DNA from: Gymnorhina tibicen
Lineage: Eukaryota > Chordata > Aves > Passeriformes > Artamidae
Direction of reading: 5' to 3'
Length of the DNA stretch: 64,000 nt
NCBI GenBank assembly: GCA_013399875.1
Contig: VXAZ01000263.1
Location: 745,262 to 809,261, forward strand
A program made the translations under genes and the position numbers. Shown piece after piece: positions 12,801 through 25,341 of this stretch. Each line of letters begins with the position of its first letter. The stretch's first letter is position 1. The notes under the pieces are model-generated. The model had not been told where the DNA came from. It was given only the letters and a program-made list of their open reading frames with translations, and searched no databases.

Positions 12801-15800
12801 ACAGTACCTGAAAAAAAAATCCAGAGAAAAATTCAGATCTGTGTTATGAGTTCAGAAGATCAGCAAAAATGTTCCTAACCAATAGAAGCCACACTCTGGA
12901 GTTTGTCTTATTTCTTCCTTTTTGTCAAAAAAGGAGGGCTTGAGTCAGAGGTGTATCTCAGTAGGAGATCTCTGAAATGCCAACACAGTCCACTGGGAGG
13001 ATGCCCTGGCAAAGGTCTCTGTCACCTTTAAGCTGCAGGGCTTATGCTCCCCTGATGATGACAGCAGAGTTGCTGAGCAGCTGGTAGCCTAGATCAGATT
13101 TCCCCAGAAGAATAACACCAGTACAGGCAATTACCCTTCAGGGTGGAAACTCTCTTTCCCAGCAGACAGACATTTCCTGCAACGTGTCCTTGCCCCTGAC
13201 ACATGCATAAGACAAAGTCCACAGGGGCAGTCACCTCTTTGTCCCTGCTAAATCTGTCCATGGGGTAGAGCTGCAGGATGGATGACACATGGAAGTGCGG
13301 ACATCAAAGGAGGTTTTAGGCAACTGGACAGATACATTGAACTGGCAAAGCTCCAGCGGCCAAACAGTTACAGGAGAAAGCCACAGTGTTGAATCTCATT
13401 CCCAGCACAAGCCCTGAATATCCACACACAGGACATGTTGCTCTTACCAATACCCCAGATATGAATTAAATGATTACTTCTTTTTTTTTTTAAATTTTAA
13501 CATAATAACCCTCCTCCCCCACCTCCCCAAAGAAACCCAACAAACTAACTCAGCAGACAGCCCATTTATCAAAAAATCCAGGTCAGCTTTCTGCCCATCA
13601 GCCTAGATACGGACATGGAAGCTAGCAAGCTAAGTGATTTACCTTATTCTTTTCCCTCATGCTGAGATGCAAAACTGTATCTATCCTGACAACATTTCAT
13701 TAAGCAATTTGTTATCTGTTCAAGTTAACTCCAGGGAAAGGGAAATTATTGTTAAATCTTCGTACTAAAAGTCAACAGCTCCTGTGTCACTGGTGGCGCA
13801 TTTGATATGGGAAACTGCAAATGATCAAATGTTCTTGATGTACCCTTGGCAAAATGTTGCATCCCAAAGAAGGTGGTGAGAAGAGGGAAGAAATTTGTGT
13901 GACAATCTTGGCTACTCATGCCTGCCCTAGAAGAGCAGCTCTGCTCTTCAGTGGATATTATTGCAAATACCTTATGAAAAATATCTTCTGAGTATGCCTG
14001 TAGCAGAGAAATTTTTACAAGGCACTGAACTGATAAGCCCTAATATTTTAAAAATAATTGCTATTTCTCAGTTAGGGATAATGTATCTTCAGGCTTTTTA
14101 AATTATTTGTCATGATGTCTCTGAGGTGACACATCAATGTGGCATCTCAGCAATTATCCAAACATGTCTGTTAGGTAGAAAAAGCTACATTATTCCCACT
14201 GCAAAGGAAGGGAACCTCACACTATGAATTTGTCCTTCAAAACCAACATATGTGAAGGTCACCAGCACTAGGAAGAGAGGCTTGAGTCTTGCTTATGTTT
14301 AGCAGTGCTTTCACCAGAAACATACCCACCTCCCCTTCTTTGTTTAATGGAGGAAAGGTGAGCATTCACCCTCCTCATCCTGAAAGAGGTGTCTTTTAAT
14401 ATACGCTTTCTCTTTCAATCAGGGAGCTTTGAATGGAGGTAAATGAATATAGGTAACTTTGACAACGCATTGCCCAACAAACGGAAACATCAAATAGGAA
14501 AACTCCAGAATTAAGGATCTTTGGATTTATCTCCCAGCCTCAAGTAAACAACTAGAGAAGACTTTTGTATTTGTAGCTGCCTCCATATTTGCCTTGCTTC
14601 ACACTCACTCTTCTTTTTCTCTGCAACCCAAGGACGTGGCACATCTAAATTCCTGTCACACATAATGAGGTGAGAGCAATGGCAGATACAGATCCATGGG
14701 AATTTTCGACCTGACCTGCAGTTCTTACTCATATTTATGTAACATTGCCGTGCATAAGGGCTCCTAACACTGCTTACTTCAGTACCTATTCCTGACCTGA
14801 GGCAGAGAGCTACAGCACAAGCTTAAATAGAGGAGCTGTGTTGTACCTAAAATAAAAATAGCCATTCAAGTATCTTTCTTCTACAAGCCCCCACATTTCA
14901 CACTTCCAAAACTCATCCAAAAATTTAAAGAAAAAATTGTCTCAATTGTTCCAAAACCCCAGGATACTGCCACCAGGACATTAATAATCAGATTCATGCC
15001 AGTCTGGACCAAAACTTAGTTGATAACTTCCCAAGGTAGTCAAGCTACAGTGCAACTTGAGGTTTGAAAATTCCTGTTGAAGCCTGCCATGCATTTCCCT
15101 TAGTGACAGCCAGCCAGAAAATACTCCAAATAAAACAGCAAGGTGGGAGGCACTGGGCTGAGCATTGACATTTTCATACACCATCACAGTGTGGCCATTC
15201 AGGCCGGGGCCACCAGTGTCAGCAAGAGAACACGTTGTTGCATTACATTGTGATATACTGCCATTCCCTGCCTTTCCTTGCACACTTACAGGTACCTTTT
15301 TAGTCATTAGAATCTGTCCTTTAATTTTTGTTCTTCGATGATTGTGTCTTGTGCTCTCAGACATCCTAATTTAATTTAAGTCCTCACAAATTCAGGAATT
15401 TAACAGTTAGCACATTGAAACATGTTTATTACTGAAAAGAACCTGGCTGTATTGTAACACAGCTGCTTACCATTTCAGTGGGATAAAACAAAATAATTAA
15501 GAGCAAAAGATTCCTGATATTTAACTAGAGATGTATTTAAATAGCTCACTATTGCATTTTTATAGTAGGACAATTGCCTACTAAAATATAATCAGTCATT
15601 TCAAGTATATACTATTATTCCTACCTATAACTGAAAATGACTTTTCAACATTTAAGCTCTACCTTTATTTAAGATCCCATGGCATGAAAACAATTTTGAC
15701 GCAGAACACTACCCGCTCAGAAATGCAGCCACTTTTATGAGAGACCCACTCCACAATGGGTTGGACTATGGAACAGGCAGCCGGAGAGAAGATATGAAGC

Positions 15801-16814
15801 AAATGAAAAACCTATTAGTAATTTAAATAATCATTTGCGTTTTATATAACATCACACTAATTACACATCAAGTTGGTTCTCATAGGTGGGGAAAAAAGCT
15901 CTAGTATTTATAGCCACATAATTTTTCAGAGGAAATTTTATTTAAAAACAGTTGCAACAAAATTGGCAGTATTTGATCTATTACTACAGAAAGAAATCCA
16001 ACACCTGTATATGTTAATATGTCAGAAACATTTAGAAAAAAAAGATAAAGGTGAAAAATGCACTTTGTTCTCATTCCTTTTCAGTTAGGCAGGTTTTCAG
16101 AGAAAACTTTTCCAGTTTTATGGATCATGGCTGTGACAGATGAAATGTCTGTGCAAAATTTATTTTTCTTGCAGAAATAACATTCTACCAGTTGTGCCAG
16201 GAGATGGCAAGTTTTATGGGCTTATTTCAATTGAAAACATCTGCACTAGATAATATATGCCGCTGGGTCACATGTTAAATAACACTATTATATGTGCCTG
16301 CATATAACGGCTGTTTTGCATCTTCTTTATAATGGTTTGTAACTAAGCATAATTGTCTTGAATCATTAATCGAAGTTGCTGTAACATTAACCCTTAATGC
16401 TTTTATACTTCTTAGTTTTTCAGTTAAATAGGGTCTGATTCAGTTACATACTTGATAGGAGCCATTTCCAGCATATAACTCAGGAGTTACCTACATTATA
16501 ACTCAAGTTCAAAAGGCACTCTCAAAGCACCTGCTTGCCTCCTAAAATCTCAGATGCCCACAGATTTTTTTTTTAATATGACAATTTCCAAACGATCCAG
16601 TTTCCTGTTTCTAAATGTAACAGTCCTAAAGGGCTCTGCCAAAACTATGTGCACCTCCTTTGAACTAGTAATGTCTGGAGGGTTGTCTAAACCAGTTTTG
16701 AAAACCAGAGTTGCCAAAGCAGCCTGGATGCTGGATGAAGTCTGCAAAATTTGGTGGAGGATTGACAGAAGGCAAGCCCACTCCCACCACCATCAGCATC
16801 ACAACTTGCATCTT
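6826..16814. other. Non-coding, no recognised gene
   Basis: About 10 kb of AT-rich sequence with scattered short open frames on both strands. The longest, a 127-codon minus-strand frame at 14981-15364 and a 122-codon one at 12040-12408, show no recognisable domain or convincing splice context. Stretches near 15780-15860 hold several ATTA/TAAT-type words but nothing that can be called from one sequence. Confidence 0.5.
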
Positions 16815-16862
16815 TCCAATTAGGCACATGCTTGAGCACTTTGTTGGAGCCTGGGTAACTGT
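16815..16862 (+). repeat. Possible fossil repeat scrap (AGGCACATGCTTGAGCACTTTG motif)
   Basis: A short block reading as GGCACATGCTTGAGCACTTTG followed by TTGGAGCCTGGG resembles a motif (GCACATGCTTAAGTGCTTTGCTGGATC-like) common in old amniote repeats. A related block lies near 46550-46590. The match is short and rests on memory. Confidence 0.25.
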
Positions 16863-19800
16863 GGCTATCCAGCCAGGTTTTCTTATCAATTGGCTTAAAA
16901 TCTGACATGCCTGAAAATCTCAGTACTTGGTCTTAATTTGAAGCTAGTCCTCAGTGGAATTCTAATGAAAAATTAGCATGAGCTTTATCACATTAAGACC
17001 CCCTAGGTTTGAGTAAATAACAGAGAAGGAAAGCATGAAATAGGAGAGGATGTTTCCTACCCCATTTGTCCTCAGACTTCTAAAATTTCACAATTCTAGT
17101 TATACTAATTAGAAGGCTGTTCAAAAATGAATCTTTCTGGCTTCCCAATCCTCCCTCACCTATGAACTAAATCTGGAAGTGCTTTTCTAGATAAGAGTTA
17201 CATCAATATGAGACTGGTGCATTTGGCCCTCTCCCCAAGTATTTATAACATTGGAATCCAACACATTCCGTTGCATGATAACAGATTATTGGGCAAGAAA
17301 AAAAATGAAAACATCTTAGAAAGCAATGTGCCTCCTATAAATACTTGGCCACAAATTGTGGGAACAGGTTTAAAAAAACGTGGATGCAATCTTCTTCAAC
17401 ACACACTGTTAACCAGGAATCTTCTCATCATGATGTGTGCACAGCTGGTTTTCTTCTGCTAAATGAAGGCATCGATGATCCAGTCCACAATGATTTGCTT
17501 TCTGGGAAGTCTCTCCTGGAGCTGATAAAGGCTAATGATTGGGAGTTATTTCAGATAGGCCTATGCAATGTCCCTGCCAGGCTCCAGGGGTAGACATAGT
17601 GGATTGTCTTATCCCTCACCAGTCTAGATCGGTTCTGTTCTAACAATTACAGGAACGAAAGGTGCCGAACAATGAAACAAGGCATATTATTATACCAGAT
17701 GGTCCATTTTAGAACAATTCACATACAGGTCTAGAATAAGAGGCAGCTTCAGTATTCCCTAAATGCATTTTCAGACTGTTCTTCAGTCCAGTTTCCTTAC
17801 TTTGATTGAAACTGCAGAATTGACACATTTTTATGTGTTAGTTGCTTTCAGGATTTAATCTCATTTGTTTAACAGCATTATAACTTCCACTGGCAAGAGT
17901 TTATTCATTTATTTTGACATTTGTATGGGCTACAGTTGCATTTGTTTCACCATCCCAATATCTATCACAATGGAACTCAGCAATCTCACTTTGTAATTAG
18001 AGGTATTATATCCAATCTTCTAATCAAACTGGCAGAAATACAGTGATTACATGTAAATAATTTTATGTGCATTTCCAAGCTAGCAACCTGTGAAGCTCAA
18101 ATCCAACAAGTATTTTAACAAGTATTTTAACTCAGTAAACTACTTCTAGTAACTCCATGGTATCTATTTTAATTCTGAGTAACAAAAATGGTTTTGTTTA
18201 GGACTCACAACATGGTTCTCCATTTCCTCCTTCCTCCCAAGTCACTGTGTGTTAAATGATACTGCCTTTATATTCAACATGATACTATAACACAACCTGT
18301 CATACAAATACTGGAAAAAAAAATATAAATTTATTTTCTTTCATGTTGGGTACTTGCTGCTATTGAGCTCCATCCTAATTCCAAGTTTGGGCAGCACATA
18401 TAAACAATTCCAGCTTCTTCAGGATAGCCCTCCTCGAAACAGATAGACCATCCCCAGAGTCACATCCCCATGCTATTTCTAAGCCATGTGTTGCTGGGAT
18501 TTTTTGCTTAATGCATTCTTTGTGGTGAAAGAATGTGCATACATTATGCTTTCTTTCTCCTGTTCCCTTTCCTCTTATCAGTTGATTCAATAAGAAATAT
18601 GAGTGTCCTGTAAACAGGGCAGTAAAACAATGTTCTGTATTAATGCTTGTTGGGAATGAGATTTCCTGTAATATTTGCATGCTCCCTGGGATGAACCAAA
18701 TATGCAAAGAATTGCAGGCCAAGCCCAGAGACAAGGGCGATTAACCTGATTTAACAAGTATGATTACAGAGAGGGAGAGGTCTCTCTGACAATGGCACAA
18801 AGAGGTTCTGTGTGTATTCAACACAGCTGCCATCTAAATTCGAAAATGCCATGGAATAAGTAGGGATGAGAAAAAGGTTGATATCTGTCTCTGAGAGGGA
18901 CAAACAAGCTGTCATAAAAAAGCATGAAGTCAGCAAAGATGTTGTCTGAGCTATCATGGGCTGGACCGTGACAAGGAAAGGACAGCACAATTTATTGGGA
19001 ATCAAATGCAATTCTACTAACAACATTTTGGCACCGAGTATGGACCTTTTACCACATCACACTGATTTAAGGGGAATAAATTGCACCACCTAATTAAAAA
19101 GAAGAGACATAATACAAAAGGACAGAGGCAGGGTTAAAGCTGACATTGGAGAGCTGTAATTTGCAACAAAAATCTGGAAATCAACATCCTGCTGGCAAGC
19201 CATCCACTGAAATGAATGAGGTGACAAATCCATGTGTTGTCAAGAGGGCGCCTGTGCATCAGCTTGTGTTAGAGTCTACTATTTTATTGAAACAAGTTTC
19301 CAGGATTAAGTACAAAGTGAGAGAGTTCAATAAACTTTTTGTTGGCTCATCAAAACTGAAACTCTTTGCAAGAAAAGGATCCAGTTTCTACAAGGATCCT
19401 CACTTCTAAAAGCTGTTTCTTTATTATTATTTTTACTGTTGAGGTATTCTAGTTCAAAAGGACTGCTTTGAAACACTGAAACACTTGGAGGCTTGATGTG
19501 AAAAGGATACCGTTCTCTGAGTTCCTAGGAAATTAACACAAAATTCTGCTGACCCAGTCCTTTCCCCTGCCTAGTTTAGTAATTTAGAAACATTTTTGAG
19601 AACTTCAGCATTACATCCCTGTTCAGAACCAGAACTAGTCTGAAACTTTTTGGGATAGGAAGCCCACTTTTGTTTTGTTTTACTAAGGATCTTCCAGTGT
19701 TGCCAGAAAGTCTGTTTTCACACACAATTGTTTTCCTTCACAGTCTGCAAGTGAGTAAATACTGAACATCTCTGTCAGAACTGGTTTTGAAACAGGAACA

Positions 19801-20139
19801 TCTGAGCAGACCTGCTGTTAGCACTTCAGAGCAGTATAGAAACTAGTTCTCTTGTCCAAATTTAGGAGTTCTTGCTATATTTTTTTAATAGTAAACAAAT
19901 CATAAACAGATCAAAGATGTAGCCAGGACCTTTAAAAACTTCCCATGAGAAAATGAAGTAAAGGGAGAAAATGTTCTTGCTCAGGAGTAGCAAGCTCAGG
20001 GCAGCAAGAGTGGATGAGAAGTCAGGTTCAGATATGGAACAGATTTTTCCCCTCCTACCTCTGTTGAATCTCCTTTCCAACATTTATGTTCAAGCCAAAA
20101 AGATCCACGGAAGGCTTTTCTATAGTAAGAAGGAAATCA
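16863..20139. other. Non-coding, no recognised gene
   Basis: About 3.3 kb of AT-rich DNA. The only local structure noted is a 12-base direct tandem duplication (AACAAGTATTTT) at 18105-18131. Open frames are short and lack domains. Confidence 0.5.
18105..18131. repeat. 12-base tandem duplication
   Basis: The unit AACAAGTATTTT occurs twice in direct succession (18105-18116 and 18117-18128), followed by the first three bases of a third copy. It is probably a replication-slippage duplication. Confidence 0.9.
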
Positions 20140-20350
20140 GTGAACACAGGGCGGGAAGGGACCCAAAAAGGTGATCTGGTAAATTCCCTCTCTCCAGGTA
20201 GGACTGGCTCCACTTGCATGGTCCTTCTGGCAGCTGCTCCAATGTGCAGCAACTAAACAACCCATTTCCTTCAGTATGTTCCAGTTAATGTTTTTCTTCA
20301 CTTTTCCCTAGATTATCTTCTCCTGATCCAAATCTCTGGTGAACCACAAC
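20140..20350 (-). repeat. Fossil CR1-like LINE 3' fragment
   Basis: In reversed CR1 copies one expects, on the plus strand, a GGGAAGGGACC block, a GATC-T-GT block, then GTAGGACTGGCTC, later TGTTCCAGTTAATG and a CTTC-CTTTTCCCTA block. All are present here in that order but diverged. The fragment would be oriented with its 3' end to the left. Alternative old LINE families are possible. Confidence 0.42.
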
Positions 20351-23217
20351 ACCCAGAATAGACTGAATAGTTTAGCTGTTGCTTCATCACTCCTGGAGAG
20401 GATGGCAGAATTACACCATATATATTACAAATATGACCCTTCCTTACATCTTTAGTATAGTGTTCATTTTTTTGTTTTTTTTTTACCAAAGCATGAAACT
20501 GTCATGTTTATTATGCCATTAACTACAGTCCTTTATTTCTTTTCCCTTGTAACAGGACAGTGGTAATGAGTACAACTAGGAGACAGAATCTGATCCCCCA
20601 AAACTTCTATTGACAGTACCTGTGAGAAAAAAAGGTGAAAGGATGGATTAATTCTCAGGTGTCTGGTATAGCAGCAATGTGATCTTCCCTTGAAAAGGAA
20701 CAAGTTAACTACAAAGTTACAGAAAAATAGAAACCCCCAAGAAATCTTTTTTTTTGTGAGTTACTTTTCAGAGACTAACAGTGAAACAAAAGAATTTATA
20801 GGTCTCGTAATTTTGTACTTGATAGCATAATTACCATTACTATTCTGATTCCTAAAGGGTCTGATTTTACAGAGGTGCTGAGCAGCTGCAGTTTTCATTG
20901 ATTTCTGGTGGAACTGTAAATGATCAGGACTTTTGAAAAATCCATACCCACTGTGATTCAATCCTTACCAAAAAAATACAACCCTTTTTCATATAACTTC
21001 AAAGTTATTTCCCACAATTGGTATTTCCAATACAATTCTCCAATAAATAATAAATCACAGAAAGAACATCCTTCAAAACATTTTCAAAACATCTGATATC
21101 TAGCAAATGCTTTGCATGTCTAGAAAGTGCCTAGGTATTTTTTAATCTTTTGGAGAGTTGTTTTCTAGTGTCAACAGTCAAAGATTTGTTCTTGGATACA
21201 AGCTCTCTCTGTGTAGGTATCTTGGCAGAGCTTGGTAGATAACAGCATGCAGTCTGAACCTGCTAGAGCACTCAGAGTTTTTAAAAATCAGGGGGTCACA
21301 TCTCAGGAGTGCTGCAATGCCCTGAAGCAGACACCATATGCAATAGGTTTCAACACTAGAACTATTTATGAACGTGTAAGTGGGATTTGGGTTTTTTTTA
21401 ATACTTTCAACATTTGAAATCAGCTAACAGGGAATAATCCCAACCTCTTCTCTGCTGGGCAGATTACTTCTGAAGTCACATTATTTCCTGTATTTTAGAA
21501 ATTAAAGTTTGGATCTAAACAGCTGCTGCTTTTGTTTTGCGTTTGGAGGGATAGGATGAGGCCAGGGAAGTGGCATTCTGACGCAGGAGAATTAAACATG
21601 CCTAACTTCTTCATTGGCAAACCTGTCATGGTGCTATTAACTATAAAGGAAGAAAGTAAAGCAGAAATGAAAGCAATAGGCCATCATTTGAATAATGCAC
21701 ATTTGAATTAATAATTAGGCAAAAATCAACAGGAGCAAGCAAATGTAAACACCAAAGGAGACCTCAGTGGAGTCTTAAATCAACACCGTCACACAAATGA
21801 GGGTGCATGAATACAATTACAATAAGATATTTACATATTTTACATGCTCCCATTAAATAAAATTTACCATGATAGATGATTTATAACAATTTGTTTGATC
21901 AATAAGCTGAGATTTTGTTTGTGACAAAGTTACCAATTCCTCACAGAAAATGTTCTGAGAGCAGATGCACACTCAGTTTACCATTCTGCAAATAAGTGTA
22001 TTGGACTGAAGCATTTTACCAGATTCAATTTTTTGGTGGCATTTTTTTGGTTTTTCCTTGGAGGGGATGGTTTTGTTTGTTTTTTCTGTAATTAAAATAT
22101 GCTGATCTTTCAGACAAGTTGCTTAAACTATGTCGTATTTCTCATAGTTCAACATCAATAATGAATAATCTCAAGGCAGTCCTCAAAAAGACTCTTAAGG
22201 TGTAAGTTATTCATTGAAAACATTCAGAGACTACTGACAAATAAAAATGGCATTCACAGAAATCAGGACCAGTTCATGAATGATTCAAAAGCAGAAGAAA
22301 CAGCGGAATTCATAATTAATATTCTTTACTTCAGTAGTTCAACCACAAAAAAAATAACCCTAAATGAATGAAAAGCAGTGACCTGAGTTGCCTACCAAAT
22401 ACCCACAGGACGCTATATAATAGTCCACAGTATCTTAGGAAAAATAGACTGAGGATATGACCAGACATATTGCAAATTGTAACCTGTCAAGTAAGTTGAT
22501 TGATATGCTTTCTCTCCACACTAAATTGTTCTACATTTGCATTCTGTGCATTGTTTTCTGTTGGAACCTTAAAAACAGGCTTTTTAAAATAAGGTTGGGA
22601 ACAGAATTAAAGACTGACTAAATCTTTGGGAATATAAAGAAACACCTTTTCAACAAGAAGTAGTTCAAAATGTTCCAAAATGTACCCCATCAGTTATCTT
22701 TCCTAAAACTGAAAAAACCCCAAAACACTGGGACTTTAACATTAATTTTACATTTAAATTATTCATGATAATGAAGGTAATTTAAAATTAAAAAAAAAAA
22801 TCAGAATTCTTTCCTTCACAAAATATTTAAAAAACTGTCACATTGATCAGGTTAAAAGAAAAAAAACCTGAAATCTTAGAATTTTCTTCAGATTAGAACT
22901 GTTCTTACCAAATGCACTTCTAAGAACAACAGAGTAAATAGAAATGTCATACAATTTGTGTTGCAGTTGAAAATAGAATTTTTAAATTCTTCTCCACTTT
23001 AAATTTAGTTGAAATCATCAAAAAAAGTGGAAAAAGTGGAAAAAAGAGAGATTAATAAAAGAAAAAAAAGGAATGTTTTCCTCCAGGAAACAGATATTAA
23101 AGATGTTAATTTATTTCAAAACTCACGTTTTCTCTTTCTTTACTAATTCTAATAAGACTTTTCCTTATGCCATCTCTTCCACCATCACCACTATTCTTTG
23201 GTCTAATATTATAACAG
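20351..23217. other. Non-coding; an AT-rich segment at about 21640-21920 looks enhancer-like
   Basis: No gene or recognised repeat. The part at 21640-21920 contains many clustered TAATTA, ATTAAT, TTGAATTAATAATTA and TTTATAA words without simple-sequence decay, a texture often seen in conserved non-coding elements bound by homeodomain proteins. This is an impression only; conservation cannot be judged from a single sequence. Confidence 0.25.
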
Positions 23218-23530
23218 TGTGCTGGTTTTGGCTGGGGCAGGGTTAATTTTCTCCCCAGTGGCTGGTACAGGGCTGTGTTTTGGATTTGTGCTGAACACAG
23301 GGTTGATGACACGGAGATGTTTTGGTTATTGCTGAGCACCTGCCTGCCAGGGGAAGCAGGGATATAATTCCTTGTTTCTCTTTGCTTGTGTGCACTGCCT
23401 TTGCTTTCCCTATTAAACTACCTTTATCTCAACCCATGAGTTATCTCACTTTTACCCTTCCAGTTCTCTCCCCAGTCCCATGGGTGAGGAGTGAGCAAGT
23501 GGCTGTGTGAGGCTTGGTTGCCACAACACA
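23218..23530 (+). mobile_element. Endogenous retrovirus solo LTR with large internal deletion
   Basis: The sequence starts TGTGCTGGTTTTGGCTGGG and continues through the GGTTAATTTTC, CAGTGGCTGGTACAG and GTGTTTTGGATTTGTGCTGA blocks of a common avian LTR, then ends near CCACAACACA. ATTAAA at 23412-23417 is the likely poly(A) signal, which sets the sense as plus. Compared with the copy at 63416-63982, about 260 bases are missing at a junction near 23337-23340; the lost part corresponds to about 63607-63865 and includes the TATA box. No internal retroviral sequence flanks it, so it is a solo LTR. I see no clear target-site duplication. Confidence 0.88.
23412..23417 (+). promoter_or_regulatory. LTR poly(A) signal ATTAAA
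   Basis: An ATTAAA hexamer sits in the expected R-region position of the LTR, followed by a T-rich, pyrimidine-rich stretch. The equivalent place in the copy at the right edge of the window (about 63528-63533) is degenerate. Confidence 0.55.
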
Positions 23531-24816
23531 GTTATCCTACAACTTTTTTCTTCTCTCTCTCTTCATCTTCCCATTATCTACCATCTGAGTCTCTACACTT
23601 CACATTTTTAGTACCAGTCTCTACTTCCAGAAGTGTGTGAAAACCCAATAACACTTAGTGTTCCGTAAAACTCAATAAACTCTGCCTTAATTCCTAGGTA
23701 GACTGCCAAGCCTGCAGGTGCCTATAATATTTTGAATGAAAGCAAATTGAATGAAGCAAAATGAATGAAGGCATTTTAAATGAAATTGTTTGAATTTTCA
23801 TTTGGAGTAGAAACAGTTAATACTAAAAGCTGAGTGTTCTCTTCCAAGGGAAATACTGAAAGGCAGACGAGGTATTTCAGAATTTTGGTTCTTATGTGAT
23901 TTGCTTATGGCAGTTCAACATTCAAAGATCACCTATTTCTTCAGCTTTTATATGTCTTAATATAGAATCAGCATCTCTTCCATCCAGAAAAGTTGTTTCT
24001 TAATAAAGAAAAAGCATAACCATAGTAGACCTAGTACTGCAATGAGCTCCAGTCTTCTACGACAAAGTTCCAAAAATGAATCTGAAAACAGAAACTGGGA
24101 AAAATTCAGTCAAACCTCTGCAAAGCTTGGATTCATTCTGATGCAGAATAAGAACATTGAACTAACTCCAAGGAATGAAATGCATTCAGAAATGTCAAGA
24201 GGTCCCATTTTGACACATTCAGTTAAAACATCTGAATTTCTTCGAAATAAGTGTTTTCATTACTGAGTTGTATTTCAGCATTAAATTTCATCTTCTTACT
24301 CTCTCAATCCAGTTTTGCCTTCTGTCTCCATAGCAGGCTGACAGACAGGCATTAGGACCAAAATAAAGCCATCAACAGCACACATTAGCTAAGGTGAGTC
24401 ATATGATTCCAAAAAATGCATTAGTGATTATGTATTTGACCAAAAACTCAGCTTACAAAAGAGCGCTAGTTCTATGAAGGTAAAATTTATCTATGGCAAA
24501 ATGCTGTTTTATATTATATTTATTTAATATTGATCTGAAGGAAAATAGTTTAGATCACTGTCAAAACAAAATCAATACTCATATTCAGGTCAACTAACAT
24601 AAAATAAAATAGTAATTTTAATTTTAATTCTCCATCAGAAAAGTATGACACCTAAAAAATGCTATCCTACTTTTATTCCTGCCTTGGAAATTACACTTCA
24701 CAGTGGAATATCATTTCAGTGAAAAATTCCCAACTACCTCTAGTCAAAATCCATGTTCAGGTACTTGAATATGCTTCTTGATTTTTACAGAGACAGAATT
24801 CTCTGTGCTTCCATCA
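23531..24816. other. Non-coding, no recognised feature
   Basis: About 1.3 kb of AT-rich sequence between the deleted LTR and the L3/CR1 fossil. It holds only short frames, such as a 74-codon plus-strand one at 24042-24266 without a domain. Confidence 0.5.
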
Positions 24817-25341
24817 GAATAGATTCGTACATAGTATTGGTAGAAGGGACATTCCTATTCATTAGCCTGGTGTCCCATATAGCCCAGGTAATAGAGATTC
24901 CCTGAATTATGTTAGATCTAGGTTAAAAAATAAGTTGCAGGGATGAAAAATTCACCAAATTTTTTGGTAAGAGTAAGTTCTTCCAAAGGTTAAATAACCT
25001 CACCGCTAAATATTTGTACCTGATTTCTAGTCTAAATATATCCCATTTCTAGACATCAACTCTCCTTATGCATTCATGTGCAAAACTGATGAGCTCTTTA
25101 TTATGACATTGCTGTTCCCCATGTAGTTAGTTACAAACTGTGATTAAGTCCCCCTGTAGCCCTGTCTTTGTTAGGATAAACAGATTGTGCCCACTGGAGT
25201 CTGACCGTAACGCATGTTTTTGAGTGCTTTACTCATTCTTGTGGCTATCCTTTGATGAGAGCATACTGCTGTTAGCAGACTGAACACACTGGGTCCATAA
25301 TTTGGTCACAATTTTGAACACAAGGCCTGCTACAGTGCCCC
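24817..25341 (-). repeat. Ancient L3/CR1-type LINE 3' region
   Basis: This is the best preserved of the fossil LINE pieces. On the plus strand it runs through a TAGATTCGTACATAG start, a TCTTCCAAAGGTTAAATAACCTCACCGCTAAATATTTGTACC block, a GATTTCTAGTCTAAAT block, a GTTCCCCATGTAGTTAGTTACAAACTGTGATTAAGTC block, a CTTTGTTAGGATAAACAGATTG block and ATTCTTGTGGCTATCCTTTGATGAG. That is the standard order of a reversed old CR1 element familiar from turtle and crocodile genomes. The LINE 3' end is on the left. No open reading frame survives. Confidence 0.8.

Noticed and set aside
14981..15364. 127-codon minus-strand frame
   Set aside because: The peptide shows no family signature, and no convincing acceptor/donor or promoter was seen.
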